Source of the DNA: CAVXEH01 sp963805305
GTDB lineage: Bacteria > Chloroflexota > Limnocylindria > QHBO01
Direction: 5' to 3'
NCBI GenBank assembly: GCA_963805305.1
Contig: CAWDTM010000002.1
Span: 1-64,000, forward strand
DNA length: 64,000 nt
A model generated the notes under the pieces. It was given only the letters and a program-made list of their open reading frames with translations, was not told the origin of the DNA and did not search any database. A program made the translations under genes and the position numbers. This document shows positions 25,909 to 33,805 of the stretch, in pieces. Within the stretch, counting starts at the first letter, position 1; every line of letters begins with the position of its first letter.

Positions 25909-28425
25909 TCAGTCCCGCGGAGTCACCACGTTGACGAGCTTGCCGGGAATCTGGATGACGCGACGCGGCTGCCGGCCGGAAAGGTAGGCCTGCACCCGCT
26001 CGCTCGCCAGCGCCAGCCGTTCGATCTCCTCCGCGGACGTCCCGGGCTCGACAACCAGGCGATCCCGCAGCTTCCCGTCCACCTGCACCGGCAGCTCGAC
26101 CGTGTCTGCCGCTGCCAGGCTCGGGTCGCTGGCCGGCCAGGGCTGCTGGTGGATGCTGTAGGGGTGTCTCCGCCGGTGCCACAGCTCCTCGGTGACGTGC
26201 GGCGCCGCCGGCGCCAGGAGCAGGAGCAGGGTATCGACCGCCTCGCCGAAGGCCGGAGTGCCGCCCAGGCCGGCATCACGCGCGACGCCGATCGCGTTCG
26301 AGAGCTCCATCAGCTTGGCGATGGCCGTGTTGAAGTGGAATGCCTCGTAGTCCGCGGCGACGCCGGCAATCGTGCGGTGGGTGGCGCGCCGCAGGTCGCC
26401 TGCCCCGTCGGCCCCATCCGCCCGCGCGGCCGATGGGGCGCTCCCGCTGGCAGGCGCAGCAGCCTGCGGCTGGGACAGGTGCCACACCCGGCCCAGGAAC
26501 CGGTACACGCCATCGATGCCGGTCGTGCTCCATGGGCCGCCCTGGTCCCAGGGACCGATGAACATCAGGAAGAGGCGGACCGCGTCCGATCCGTAGCGCG
26601 CGACCAGGTCGTCGGGGTTCGCGACGTTGCCGCGTGACTTGCTCATCCGCTGGTGATCCGCGCCCAGGACCTGGCCCTGGTTGCGCAGGATCCGCGTGGG
26701 CTCGTCGATGCCAAGCAGGCCCAGGTCGCGCATCGCCTTCACGAAGAAGCGGAAATAGAGCAGATGCAGGACCGCGTGCTCCGCGCCGCCGGTGTACAGG
26801 TCGATGGGCATCCAGGCGTTCACCGCCGACCGATCCCACGGCGCGTCGTCGGCGTGCGGTGAGCAGAAGCGGAGGAAATACCAGCTCGAGTCGACGAAGG
26901 TGTCCATGGTGTCTGACTCGCGCCGCGCCGGTCCGCCGCAGACCGGGCATTCGGTGTTGAGGAACTCGGGGTTGGACTGGAGCGGCGACACGCCGGTCGG
27001 CGCGAAGTCGACGTCGGTCGGCAGGAGCACCGGGAGCTGCTCCGCGGGGACCGGCTGCGCGCCGTGCTCGTCGCAGTACACGATGGGGATCGGGCAGCCC
27101 CAGTAGCGCTGGCGGCTCACCAGCCAGTCCCGCTGGCGATAGCTCACCGCGGCCCGGCCGAGCCCGAGGTCCGTCAGCTGCACGGTGATGGCCTCGATCG
27201 CCTCCGAAGCCGGCATCCCCGTGAACTCCCCGGAGTCGATCAGCACCTCGTCGCTCGTGTGCGCCACGAGAGCCTCGCCATCCGGCAGCTGGCCCGATGC
27301 CGGCGCCACCACGTATCGGATCGGCAGCCCGAACTTCTCCGCGAACGCGTAGTCGCGCTCGTCATGCGCGGGAACGGCCATGATGGCGCCCGTCCCATAT
27401 CCCGGCAGAACGTAGTCCGCGATCCAGATCGGGATCCGCTCGCCGGTCATGGGGTTCACGGCGTAGGCACCGATGAAGACGCCGGTCTTCTCCCCCTCGG
27501 TGGAGAGGCGATCGATCTCCGTCTCGCGCCTGGTCGCCGCAACGTAGGTCTCGACCGCGGCACGCTGATCAGGGGTCGTCAGCCCCTCGACGAGCGGATG
27601 CTCGGGCGCCAGGACCATGAACGTGGCGCCATACACCGTGTCCGGTCGGGTCGTGAAGACCCGGATCGCCTCCACGCCATCGGCCTCGGTGGGGAAGTCG
27701 ATCTCCGCGCCCTCGGATCGGCCAATCCAGTTGGTCTGCATGAGCTTGATCGGCTCCGGATAGTCGAGCCCCTCGAAGTCCAGCAGCTCGTCGGAGTAGT
27801 TCGTGATCCGGAACCACCATTGCTCGAGGTCGCGCTTGGTGACCGGCGTGCCGCAGCGCCAGCAGTGCCGGTCCGCGCCTTCGACCTGCTCGCGAGCCAG
27901 GACGACCTTGTCCTTCGGACACCAGTCGACGGTGCCCATGGCCCGATACGCCAGGCCCGCGGCGTACAGCTTGAGGAACAGCCACTGCTGCCAGCGGTAG
28001 AAGGCCGGGTCGCAGGTCACGACCTCGCGGGTCCAGTCGAAGCTGGCGGCCATGAGCCGCATCTGCCGGCGCATGGCCTCGATGTTCGCGTAGGTCCAGG
28101 TCTGCGGATGGGCACCCCGATCGATGGCCGCGTTCTCGGCCGGCAGGCCGAAGGCGTCGAAGCCCATGGGGAACATGACGTTGTAGCCCTGCATGCGGTG
28201 CATGCGGGCCGCGATGTCCGGCCCGGTCATGGCATACCAGTGGCCGATGTGCAGGTTACCCGACGGGTACGGGTACATCGTCAGGTCGTAGCGCTTGGGG
28301 CGCGGATCGTCGTCCGCGGCACGGTAGATGCCGTCCGCCTCCCAGCGCTCGCGCCACGTCGCCTCGTACGAGGCAGGGTCGAAGCGCTCCGCGCGTCCTG
28401 CGCGGGCGCGTGTCTGCGTGGTCAT
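25909..28425 (-). CDS. leuS: Leucyl-tRNA synthetase
   Basis: A class I synthetase charging tRNA-Leu, 838 residues. The HIGH motif is in PSGNLHIGHW (about residue 50), the CP1 editing domain occupies the middle (TRPDTVYGATFMVLAPEHP, the threonine-rich editing pocket), KMSKS appears as RMSKSRGNV (about 592), and the anticodon-binding and C-terminal domains follow. ATG 28425 is chosen because GGAGG lies eight bases upstream. It is the third gene of the T-box-controlled GNAT-methyltransferase-leuS unit; the upstream stop overlaps its start (ATGA). The T-box specifier codon is CTC (leucine), which fits this gene. Confidence 0.97.
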   Translation of the reverse strand: MTTQTRARAGRAERFDPASYEATWRERWEADGIYRAADDDPRPKRYDLTMYPYPSGNLHIGHWYAMTGPDIAARMHRMQGYNVMFPMGFDAFGLPAENAAIDRGAHPQTWTYANIEAMRRQMRLMAASFDWTREVVTCDPAFYRWQQWLFLKLYAAGLAYRAMGTVDWCPKDKVVLAREQVEGADRHCWRCGTPVTKRDLEQWWFRITNYSDELLDFEGLDYPEPIKLMQTNWIGRSEGAEIDFPTEADGVEAIRVFTTRPDTVYGATFMVLAPEHPLVEGLTTPDQRAAVETYVAATRRETEIDRLSTEGEKTGVFIGAYAVNPMTGERIPIWIADYVLPGYGTGAIMAVPAHDERDYAFAEKFGLPIRYVVAPASGQLPDGEALVAHTSDEVLIDSGEFTGMPASEAIEAITVQLTDLGLGRAAVSYRQRDWLVSRQRYWGCPIPIVYCDEHGAQPVPAEQLPVLLPTDVDFAPTGVSPLQSNPEFLNTECPVCGGPARRESDTMDTFVDSSWYFLRFCSPHADDAPWDRSAVNAWMPIDLYTGGAEHAVLHLLYFRFFVKAMRDLGLLGIDEPTRILRNQGQVLGADHQRMSKSRGNVANPDDLVARYGSDAVRLFLMFIGPWDQGGPWSTTGIDGVYRFLGRVWHLSQPQAAAPASGSAPSAARADGADGAGDLRRATHRTIAGVAADYEAFHFNTAIAKLMELSNAIGVARDAGLGGTPAFGEAVDTLLLLLAPAAPHVTEELWHRRRHPYSIHQQPWPASDPSLAAADTVELPVQVDGKLRDRLVVEPGTSAEEIERLALASERVQAYLSGRQPRRVIQIPGKLVNVVTPRD

Positions 28426-29234
28426 GATCCATGCCTCCGTGCGATCCACAGGTCGATTCGATAGGGAAGGTCGAATGGCGTCTCGTCCGTGTGGCCGTGC
28501 CGGCCCAGGATCCCGCCCAGCTCGATGCGGAAGCGGTCCTGCTCGGCCCCCGAAAGCGAGCGAACATAGGAGGCGGTGAACGCCATCCCGATGAAGTCCG
28601 ACGCCGTGGTCTGCACCGCGTGCTCGACGGTGAGCAGCTCGAGATCGTCGAACCCGCCCGCACGCTCGACGGCGCTCCGGGTCCGCTCCTGCCCGGTCTC
28701 GCGGCCGGCCTGCAGGTACTGGCCGGTGTCCGCCTCGCCGAAGCGCTGAGCGAGCAGCCGGTGGTAGTCGGTTACGAACGCGGAGCGATCAGCGTCCCGG
28801 ACGTTCCAGAAGAGCGCCATCCCGCCATTGGGCCGCACGATGCGGGCCATCTCCGTCAGTGCGGCCTCGTGGTCGAACCAGTGGAATGACTGCGCGGCGG
28901 TCGCAAGGTCCGCAGAGGCCGGGTCGAGGCCGGTCGCCTCCGCGGTGGCCTGCACCGTCGAGACGATGAGCCCGTCGTTCGTCGCGTGCGCGCGGAGCTG
29001 GTCGAGCATGGGCTTCCCCGGTTCGACGGCCGTCACCCGCCAGCCCAGCGCCGCCATGGCCAGGCTCGCGCGTCCGGTGCCGGCGCCAAGGTCCACGACG
29101 CGCGGGCGCTCGGGCAGGGAGAGCCGCGTCCGGATCGTCTGGAACAGCTCCTCCGGGTAGCCGGGCCGGTATCGGTCGTACTCGCCGGCCCAGGCGTCGA
29201 ACGAGCGTGCTCGGTCGGCACGGGAATCCGTCAT
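28422..29234 (-). CDS. Class I SAM-dependent methyltransferase
   Basis: A 270-residue methyltransferase of the Methyltransf_11/25 type. Motif I is VVDLGAGTGRASLAM (about residues 46-60), motif II VTAVEPG, and SFHWFDHEAAL follows the strand-4 region. The second half is a variable substrate-capping region, so the substrate is unknown; quinone, lipid and small-molecule O-methyltransferases share this layout. It overlaps both the upstream GNAT gene and downstream leuS by 4 bp, so all three should be translated together under the leucine T-box. Confidence 0.8.
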   Translation of the reverse strand: MTDSRADRARSFDAWAGEYDRYRPGYPEELFQTIRTRLSLPERPRVVDLGAGTGRASLAMAALGWRVTAVEPGKPMLDQLRAHATNDGLIVSTVQATAEATGLDPASADLATAAQSFHWFDHEAALTEMARIVRPNGGMALFWNVRDADRSAFVTDYHRLLAQRFGEADTGQYLQAGRETGQERTRSAVERAGGFDDLELLTVEHAVQTTASDFIGMAFTASYVRSLSGAEQDRFRIELGGILGRHGHTDETPFDLPYRIDLWIARRHGS

Positions 29235-29797
29235 GGCTCGCCGGCCTCGTCGGGGAACCAGGCCATCAATACCTCGTCGCGGAAGCCGCCACCGAACCCG
29301 CGGTACTGCCGGCGCCGCAGCCCCTCGCGCTCGAACCCCACGTGCTCGTAGACCGCAATCGCCCGGGCGTTGTCCGGGAAGACACCCAGGGCCAGCTTCG
29401 CGAGCCGGTGCTCGCGGGTCCAGTCCTGCGCGGCACGCATGAGCGCGGAGCCGATGCCCACGTCACGCCAGGCCTCGGCGATCGCGATCGAGAGGGTTCC
29501 GACGTGGTCGCTCACGGATGAATGGTCCGTCGTGACGAGGACGTTTCCGACCACCTCTCCGTCGCCCTCGGCGACCAGGACCAGGCTGTCGCCGGAACGG
29601 ATCATCTCGCCGATGAAGTACGACTCGGACGGCTCGCTCACGGCCGAAGGCGGCGTCGCCAGCCAGCGCCCCTCGGCGCGGACCGCCGCGAAGAGGCGCG
29701 ACAGGGCGCGGGCATCGGTTGGCCGTGCGCGGCGCAGGCGCCAGCGACGCCCATCGTTCGCGGTGCGGATCTCGTCCGTCGCGCCGGAGGTGACCAT
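29231..29797 (-). CDS. GNAT-family N-acetyltransferase
   Basis: A 188-residue GNAT enzyme. Acetyl-CoA binding is shown by LSIAIAEAWRDVGIGSALM (the R/QxxGxG/A-like pyrophosphate loop), followed by LALGVFPDNARAIAVYEHVGFEREG, typical of RimI/ribosomal-type acetyltransferases. ATG 29797 is preferred because GAGG lies five bases upstream; ATG 29815 is in frame and adds six residues. It is the first gene after the T-box terminator, so its expression should depend on antitermination by uncharged tRNA-Leu. Its target is unknown; an N-terminal or amino-acid acetyltransferase role would suit co-regulation with leuS. Confidence 0.8.
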   Translation of the reverse strand: MVTSGATDEIRTANDGRRWRLRRARPTDARALSRLFAAVRAEGRWLATPPSAVSEPSESYFIGEMIRSGDSLVLVAEGDGEVVGNVLVTTDHSSVSDHVGTLSIAIAEAWRDVGIGSALMRAAQDWTREHRLAKLALGVFPDNARAIAVYEHVGFEREGLRRRQYRGFGGGFRDEVLMAWFPDEAGEP

Positions 29798-29824
29798 CGG
29801 CTCCTCTTCGATCATCCGGATACC

Positions 29825-29855
29825 AAAAGACCCCCTCGTGTCAGGACGAAGGGGG
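29825..29855 (-). terminator. T-box intrinsic terminator
   Basis: On the minus strand CCCCCTTCGT pairs with ACGAGGGGG (one bulged T, six-nt loop CCTGAC) and is followed by TCTTTT. The 5' arm and loop overlap the antiterminator, so the two structures are exclusive. It also serves as the terminator of the embedded tRNA-Ala transcript. Confidence 0.85.
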
Positions 29856-29890
29856 ATCTTCGCGGTACCACCGTGACTTGGCCGATTGGG

Positions 29891-29966
29891 TGGTGGAGCT
29901 GGGGGGACTCGAACCCCCGACCCCCTGCATGCCATGCAGGTGCTCTCCCAGCTGAGCTACAACCCC
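29891..29966 (-). tRNA. tRNA-Ala (anticodon GGC)
   Basis: A complete 76-nt cloverleaf with encoded CCA. The acceptor stem GGGGTTG pairs with CAGCTCC and contains the G3-U70 wobble that marks tRNA-Ala. The D arm is GTAGCTCAGCTGGGAGAGCAC, the anticodon stem CCTGC/GCAGG holds the loop ATGGCAT (anticodon GGC), and the T arm is GGGGGTTCGAGTCCCCC. It lies inside the leuS T-box leader and shares its promoter. A 7-bp stem, GG(a)CCGAT (29977-29970) with ATCGGCC (29886-29880), encloses it. Confidence 0.97.
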
Positions 29967-30130
29967 ACGATCGGTCCACTCATCGGCGCGATATCGGACG
30001 CCAACCCGGTCGGTCTCCCGACTGCTCGACGGGCGAGTTCCGCGTCCTACGATCGCCGGCTCACACCAGGCCCGGCTCGCTGAGATCGAGGTACACGCGT
30101 ACTGCTCCCGCGTCAACGCGTTCGCTGCGG

Positions 30131-30160
30131 ATTATACCGGAGGGGGTTGATGACCCTCAA
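30131..30160 (-). promoter_or_regulatory. Promoter of the T-box/tRNA-Ala/leuS unit
   Basis: On the minus strand TTGAGG (30160-30155) and a perfect TATAAT (30136-30131) are 18 bp apart. Transcription should start near 30124, a few bases before stem I. No second promoter is visible between stem I and the tRNA. Confidence 0.7.
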
Positions 30161-30167
30161 GGCGACG

Positions 30168-30602
30168 TCAGCCGATTTCGCGCCTGAGCGCCTCCAGGCT
30201 GGCACCGAGGTCGCCCTCGGCCGCCTGGGCCGCCATCGCCTCGAGGGGCCGCATGAAGACGTTCGTGGCGTCCAGGGCCATGCCGAACGTGACCCGGCAG
30301 TGGTCGGCGTCGACCGGTTCGAGCCTGATGGAGGCCTCGACGTGGAGGCCGGACGCGTCGGTCTCGAGCACGATCGCCCGGTCCGGCTCGAAGCGGGTCA
30401 CCTGCAGGTCGGCGCGGACGTCCTGACCCATGAGCCGCCGCTCGACGACCGCCGTGGTGCCCACCGTGACAGGCCCCGGCGACGTCTGCTCGGCACGCAC
30501 GACGCCGGACTGCCAGCGGGGCAGGTTGCCGATGTCGGCCAGGAAGGCGAAGACCACGTTCGCCGGCCGGTCCAGCGTCGTGGTGCGCTCAGCGGTCTTC
30601 AT
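30168..30602 (-). CDS. SRPBCC (polyketide cyclase/dehydrase-like) protein
   Basis: A 144-residue START-like domain protein: RPANVVFAFLADIGNLPRWQSGV at the start, a strand-rich middle, and a long C-terminal helix (FMRPLEAMAAQAAEGDLGASLEALRRE). Such proteins bind hydrophobic ligands; a specific role cannot be assigned. A TACCAT box (30616-30611, minus strand) lies 8 nt before the ATG, so the transcript may be leaderless. The stop is just upstream of the T-box promoter. Confidence 0.75.
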   Translation of the reverse strand: MKTAERTTTLDRPANVVFAFLADIGNLPRWQSGVVRAEQTSPGPVTVGTTAVVERRLMGQDVRADLQVTRFEPDRAIVLETDASGLHVEASIRLEPVDADHCRVTFGMALDATNVFMRPLEAMAAQAAEGDLGASLEALRREIG

Positions 30603-30647
30603 GGCTGTCCATGGTACCCGCGTGGCCGCGATCCCTTCCGGCGACGC

Positions 30648-32129
30648 TCAGGGCGTTGCTGCCCAGGCGGTCGGGTTTCCCGCCGGATCGTGCGCGATCA
30701 CGTGCGCCGCGCTCGCCGCCGCAGGCCCCACGGCCGCTGCGAGAGCCTCAGGCGTCGGGGCCAGCACCTCGTCGTACCTGGAGGCATCCTTCAGGCGGCT
30801 CCCCGGCGCGACGATCACGGGCAGGCGGTTCGCGTCGAGGAACCGGATCACGGATGCGTCGTAGTCGTCGAGGATGACGGCGTCACGCGCATCCGCGGCC
30901 TCGGCGATGGCGACCAGGTCGTATCGATAGGCGGCATAGCGATCGACCACCGGGCGCGACAGGTACGCGCCCGCACTGCCGGCGGCCAGGGCCACCAGGC
31001 CGGCAGCCACGCTCAGGGCGGCCACCGCCCGGGCCCGTGACCCGCCCATCCGCCGGGACCACTCCATGAGCTCTGCGGCACCGAGGCCCACGAGCAGGGC
31101 GACCGGTGCAGCAAGGCCCAGCGAGCGCAGGAAATGCGGCGCGCCGCCCTCGGTGGCGATGAGCGGCGGCAGCAGGAAGACCGGGAGCGCAAGGCCCACG
31201 AGGGCGTGAGCTGCATCGCGCCGCTGCCGCCATGCGCGCAGGACCCCGACCAGGGCGACGAGTGCGGTCGGCCATCCGAGCATCGGCAGGGAGGCCACAT
31301 CGTGGCGCGGGTTCGGGTCCCCGGTGAACGCGAACATGCCAAGCGTCCGGAGCACATGGTCGAGCAGGTTCACCGTGTCGGCGGGGTTCAGGGGCGTCAC
31401 GCCAAAGGCTCGTCCGAAGTAGGCCACCGGATCGCTGATCGCGACGAGAAGCATGGGGGCGGCAACGACGACGAATGCCACGGTCGCGGCGAGCAAGGTG
31501 GGCCTCATCCTCGCCCATGTGTCGGCATCGGCGCGGCGCACCCAGACGAGCCAGAGGACGACCAGGAGGGGAAGCAGCTTGAGCGGCTGGTACGTGTACA
31601 GGGCGGCGGCGCCGACGCAGCCGCCGGCCAGGACCGCGTTCCATCGACCCGGGCGCCGCGCCCACGAGATGAGCGCGACAAGGGCAATCGCACCGAAGAG
31701 CGGCACCAGCACATTGCGCATCCCGTCGCGGCTGATGCAGACCAGCCACAGGGCACCCGCGGCCCAGGCGGCCGCCACGAGCGCCGTGACGGTCCCGAAA
31801 TGCCGGCCCAGCCACCAGATGGCCACCACGCCGCCGACGCCAAGCACCGCCGCGGTGCCGCGCAGCACCAGCGTCGTCTCCCCGAAGAGGGCAAATGCGC
31901 CCGCCACGAGGTAGGCGAAGAGCGCCTCGCGTCCGCCGCCGTCGGGGAAGAAGATCGGGTGGTAGCCCTGTTCGTGGAGGAGCCGCAGAGCGGAGACCGC
32001 CTCTGTCGCCTCGTCGGTGTACAGGCCGCCCGGGTTGCCCGCCAGATCCGCGAAGCGCAGCACCGCGGCGCCCGCGAGAATGGCTGCCAGCGCGGCGAGC
32101 TCCGGCCACCGATCCCGATGGAGGTTCAC
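30648..32129 (-). CDS. GT-C fold glycosyltransferase (PMT/ArnT-like)
   Basis: A 493-residue integral membrane protein with 11-12 helices. The first extracytoplasmic loop carries GGLYTDEATEAV, in which the acidic pair matches the catalytic D(E) motif of the PMT_2/ArnT glycosyltransferases, which move sugars from polyprenyl-phosphate donors to proteins or lipids outside the membrane. A C-terminal soluble domain of about 100 residues (VAIAEAADARDAVILDDYDASVIRFL) is present. The start is GTG 32129. It stands alone, so the acceptor is unknown. Confidence 0.72.
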   Translation of the reverse strand: MNLHRDRWPELAALAAILAGAAVLRFADLAGNPGGLYTDEATEAVSALRLLHEQGYHPIFFPDGGGREALFAYLVAGAFALFGETTLVLRGTAAVLGVGGVVAIWWLGRHFGTVTALVAAAWAAGALWLVCISRDGMRNVLVPLFGAIALVALISWARRPGRWNAVLAGGCVGAAALYTYQPLKLLPLLVVLWLVWVRRADADTWARMRPTLLAATVAFVVVAAPMLLVAISDPVAYFGRAFGVTPLNPADTVNLLDHVLRTLGMFAFTGDPNPRHDVASLPMLGWPTALVALVGVLRAWRQRRDAAHALVGLALPVFLLPPLIATEGGAPHFLRSLGLAAPVALLVGLGAAELMEWSRRMGGSRARAVAALSVAAGLVALAAGSAGAYLSRPVVDRYAAYRYDLVAIAEAADARDAVILDDYDASVIRFLDANRLPVIVAPGSRLKDASRYDEVLAPTPEALAAAVGPAAASAAHVIAHDPAGNPTAWAATP

Positions 32130-32222
32130 GCCGGCATCATGCGACGCGGCGGACCCCTCCGTAGCGCGGCGCCTGCCGAGTGGTCTACCGTTCCGGGTGC
32201 AAGGTAGCGAGCGTGGTTGGTC

Positions 32223-32498
32223 ATGCGACTGTCGGAGAGCGGCGAGAAGACGCGCACCGTTGTCCGGACCTACGGGCGGGGAAGCCTCCTGGGATTGCTG
32301 AGTCCGATCCTGTCCTTCTTCATGGCCTCACGCGGCATGAACGGCTGGCAGCAGTCGGCGGTGCGCGAGATGGAGCGGGACGCCGCGGAGATGGCCGGGC
32401 GCGGTTATCGCATCCTGACTTCGGAGGAGCACGAGATCCCGCTCTTCGGGGCCGTGTGGTTCCGGGTCACCTACGAGCTGCGTGACCCTTCGCGCTAG
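32223..32498 (+). CDS. Hypothetical small protein
   Basis: A 91-residue protein of unknown function. It has a basic, Thr-rich start (SGEKTRTVVRTYGRGS), a moderately hydrophobic stretch (LLGLLSPILSFFMA) and an amphipathic helix (WQQSAVREMERDAAEMAGRGY), then IPLFGAVWFRVTYEL. ATG 32223 is preferred to TTG 32217. Similar short proteins pair with a Shine-Dalgarno-poor start here. It is not obviously linked to its neighbours. Confidence 0.5.
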   Translation: MRLSESGEKTRTVVRTYGRGSLLGLLSPILSFFMASRGMNGWQQSAVREMERDAAEMAGRGYRILTSEEHEIPLFGAVWFRVTYELRDPSR

Positions 32499-32636
32499 GG
32501 GGCGCGTGGGCATGGACGCGGCCACCTGGCGGCGGTCCGGCGACGCACCGGCTACTCGGGTACCCTGCGCAGTGCGTTGTGAATCGGTGCCGGTGTCGTC
32601 GGCGCCGGGCTGCGCGGCGACCGGGGCGGAGGACAC

Positions 32637-33680
32637 ATCACGGCTCAACAATCGAACGGGGCCCCGGACCAGCCGCGTGCGGGTGAGCTTCGCTGGCGTT
32701 CTCCGGCCGGCATCGCTGCCGCCCTCGTGGTGGTGGCCGTGGTTGTCATCCTCGGCGTGAGCGTCATGGGTGGCCCGGCGGCGTCACCCGGCCAGCTCCT
32801 GTCATCGGCCTCCGGCCAGCCCACGCCGACGGGGAGCTCGTCGGGAGCCGGGTCGCAGACGCCGGCGCCACAGGGTTCGGGATTGGCGACGGCAACGCCC
32901 GGATCACCGGCCATCCAGCACGTCTTCCTCGTCGTGCTCGAGAACACGTACTACAGCACCGCCTTCCACCGCTCGTATGCGCATGGCCTGGCCACCGGGA
33001 ACGCGTACGCCACCGCGTACCACGCTGGGGGCCACCCGTCGCTGGGCAACTACCTCGACCTGATCGGCGGCACGACCGGGGCGACGTCGGGGGACTGCAG
33101 CCCGGGAAGCTCGTGCCACGTGGCGTCCCCCAGCGTCGTGGACCGGCTCGAGGCCGCGGGCTTCACCTGGAGCGGGTACTTCGAATCGATGGGCGGCGCA
33201 TGCAAGATGGTCGACTCGGGGACCTATGTCGTCCATCACAACCCGTTCGTCTACTTCGACTCGATCCGGAACGATCCGGCGCGCTGCGCGTCGCACGTCG
33301 TCGACTTCGCGCACCTGGCAACCGACCTCGCCACAGCGGCAACCACGCCGAACTTCGCATTCGTGGCGCCGAACGACGATCACAACGATGGCGCCGCCGC
33401 CGACGTCTGGCTCGAGTCGCACCTGCCGACCCTGCTGCAGTCACCCGCCTGCACCCAGGACCGATGCCTGGTGGTCGTCACCTGGGATGAGGATGACTAC
33501 AAGCACGACAACCGCGTGCTCACCGTCTTCGCGGGCTCGGCGGCGCGGACAGGCGGCTACGCGTCAGCGGTGGACTACACCCACTTCAGCCTGCTGCGCA
33601 CCGTTGAAACGATCTTCGGACTGGCGCCGCTGACTGCCAAGGACGCGGCCGCGAGCCCAATGACCGACATGCTCCGGTGA
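32637..33680 (+). CDS. Membrane-anchored phosphoesterase (acid phosphatase/phospholipase C-like)
   Basis: An exported alkaline-phosphatase-superfamily hydrolase. The catalytic domain begins HVFLVVLENTYYST, where the ENxxY/T region follows the phosphoesterase family (PF04185) pattern, and continues with YHAGGHPSLGNYLDLIGG, FAFVAPNDDHNDG (metal ligands) and VVTWDEDD. An N-terminal cytoplasmic segment (TAQQSNGAPDQPRAGELRWR), one helix and a Ser/Gly/Pro linker precede it. GTG 32727 would cut the helix in half; GGAGG lies just before ATC 32637/ACG 32640, so a near-cognate ATC start is likely. Substrate: phosphate esters, perhaps phospholipid headgroups. Confidence 0.72.
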   Translation: MTAQQSNGAPDQPRAGELRWRSPAGIAAALVVVAVVVILGVSVMGGPAASPGQLLSSASGQPTPTGSSSGAGSQTPAPQGSGLATATPGSPAIQHVFLVVLENTYYSTAFHRSYAHGLATGNAYATAYHAGGHPSLGNYLDLIGGTTGATSGDCSPGSSCHVASPSVVDRLEAAGFTWSGYFESMGGACKMVDSGTYVVHHNPFVYFDSIRNDPARCASHVVDFAHLATDLATAATTPNFAFVAPNDDHNDGAAADVWLESHLPTLLQSPACTQDRCLVVVTWDEDDYKHDNRVLTVFAGSAARTGGYASAVDYTHFSLLRTVETIFGLAPLTAKDAAASPMTDMLR

Positions 33681-33805
33681 ACCGCGGCCGGCCGGCCGGC
33701 CTCCCCATCGCCGGCGCGTAGGTCGCGGCGCTCACCTGGATTGGACGAGCCAGCGACGGCCGACGATGCCCGGGTGGTCTTGCGACGCCGGATAGACTCG
33801 CTCGC

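Larger units (their letters stand above)
29825..30124 (-). promoter_or_regulatory. Leucine-specific T-box riboswitch leader containing a tRNA gene
   Basis: A transcriptional T-box leader upstream of the GNAT-methyltransferase-leuS operon. Stem I spans about 30120-30030. The specifier loop has AGTA (30103-30100) opposite GAA (30040-30038), flanked by the helix CGCGT/ACGCG. The codon after GAA is CTC (30037-30035), leucine. The apex carries AGCGAG and GGTGTGAG. The T-box sequence GGTGGTACCGCG is at 29872-29861, where TGGT can pair with the ACCA end of uncharged tRNA-Leu. The antiterminator pairs GTCA(C)GG with CCTGAC and CGAAG with CTTCG, and excludes the terminator. Between stem I and the T-box sits a whole tRNA-Ala gene. 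Confidence 0.85.

Noticed and set aside
29841..30116. Open frame on the minus strand with VAQLGEHLHGMQGVGGSSPP
   Set aside because: This is translation of the tRNA-Ala gene (the familiar spurious peptide), inside the T-box leader.
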